Assembly: GCA_026706225.1 (NCBI GenBank)
Contig: JAPOZE010000155.1
Coordinates: 1 to 5,276 of the forward strand
Direction of reading: 5' to 3'
Source: Acidobacteriota bacterium
Lineage (GTDB): Bacteria > Acidobacteriota > Terriglobia > Versatilivoradales > Versatilivoraceae
Length of the DNA: 5,276 bases
The notes below the pieces were generated by a model. That model did no database searches. It was not told the origin of the DNA and saw only the letters and a program-made list of their open reading frames with translations. Each line of letters opens with the position of its first letter. Positions within the stretch are counted from its first letter, which is position 1. A program made the translations under genes and the position numbers. This document shows positions 5,121-5,276 of the stretch, piece by piece.

Positions 5121-5276
5121 ATGTCTTCACCTGTTACGCCACAATCCATTGACAGTAAATGGGTTAGATCCACACTGAGCCGACTTTGCCTGGAAGCCAG
5201 GCTCGGACAGCTCATCATGCCGGCCATCCGTGGAAGCCACCTCAACGAATCCGGCGAGGAATGGAGGAAATTGCAG
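5121..5276 (+). CDS. Glycoside hydrolase family 3, N-terminus only (cut by the right edge)
   Basis: From the ATG at 5121 the frame stays open to the window end, giving 52 residues. The segment KWVRSTLSRLCLEARLGQL (13-31), continuing IMPAIRG and then LNESGEEWRKLQ, matches the typical GH3 opening: a W, then TL-x-x-L-x-L-E-x-K-x-GQL. GH3 enzymes are beta-glucosidases, beta-N-acetylhexosaminidases and related exo-glycosidases. The catalytic aspartate and substrate-determining parts lie beyond the window, so the substrate is unknown. The usual E-E-K before IGQL reads E-A-R here. No signal peptide is visible in the visible part. The start is chosen because only 13 residues precede the conserved W; no strong ribosome binding site precedes it. 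It lies over 700 bases from phoX and is probably a separate transcription unit. Confidence 0.62.
   Translation, partial: MSSPVTPQSIDSKWVRSTLSRLCLEARLGQLIMPAIRGSHLNESGEEWRKLQ

Overview
The window is GC-rich bacterial DNA, apart from an AT-rich patch near position 190-240. Third codon positions are strongly G/C in the main genes. The gene content is an enolase-superfamily racemase paired with an M20 peptidase, a Tat-exported PhoX-type phosphatase and a glycoside hydrolase family 3 enzyme. It would fit a heterotrophic Gram-negative bacterium; an acidobacterium-like host is my best guess, but nothing here proves it. I see no rRNA, tRNA, CRISPR array or recognisable insertion sequence.

Layout. 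Positions 1-187 hold at most the unidentified tail of a plus-strand gene cut by the window edge. Positions 188-343 are non-coding and contain two small hairpins, one in the right place to end the minus-strand operon. Positions 344-2586 hold a two-gene minus-strand operon read from right to left: an M20 (carboxypeptidase G2-like) metallopeptidase, then an o-succinylbenzoate synthase/N-succinylamino acid racemase (MenC2/NSAR family). The two genes share an ATGA stop/start overlap. Positions 2587-3017 are a divergent intergenic region with promoters expected in both directions and a hairpin just before the next gene's ribosome binding site. Positions 3018-4412 encode a PhoX/DUF839 phosphatase with a twin-arginine signal. 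Positions 4413-5120 (about 700 bases) contain no convincing gene but carry an unusual run of inverted repeats. From 5121 to the right edge lies the N-terminus of a GH3 enzyme.

How the genes fit together. The racemase/peptidase pair suggests salvage of N-acylated (probably N-succinylated) amino acids: the racemase interconverts the D and L forms, and the M20 enzyme removes the acyl group or cleaves the dipeptide. This resembles the known NSAR/desuccinylase pathway. The succinyltransferase of that pathway is not in the window. PhoX would work outside the cytoplasm, releasing phosphate from organic phosphoesters, and the GH3 enzyme would release sugars. These two are on the opposite strand, and only proximity links them to the operon.

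I did not find a clear novel system. The least explained parts are the hairpin-rich stretch at 4430-4900, the phosphatase leader hairpin, and the true substrate of the racemase/peptidase pair.
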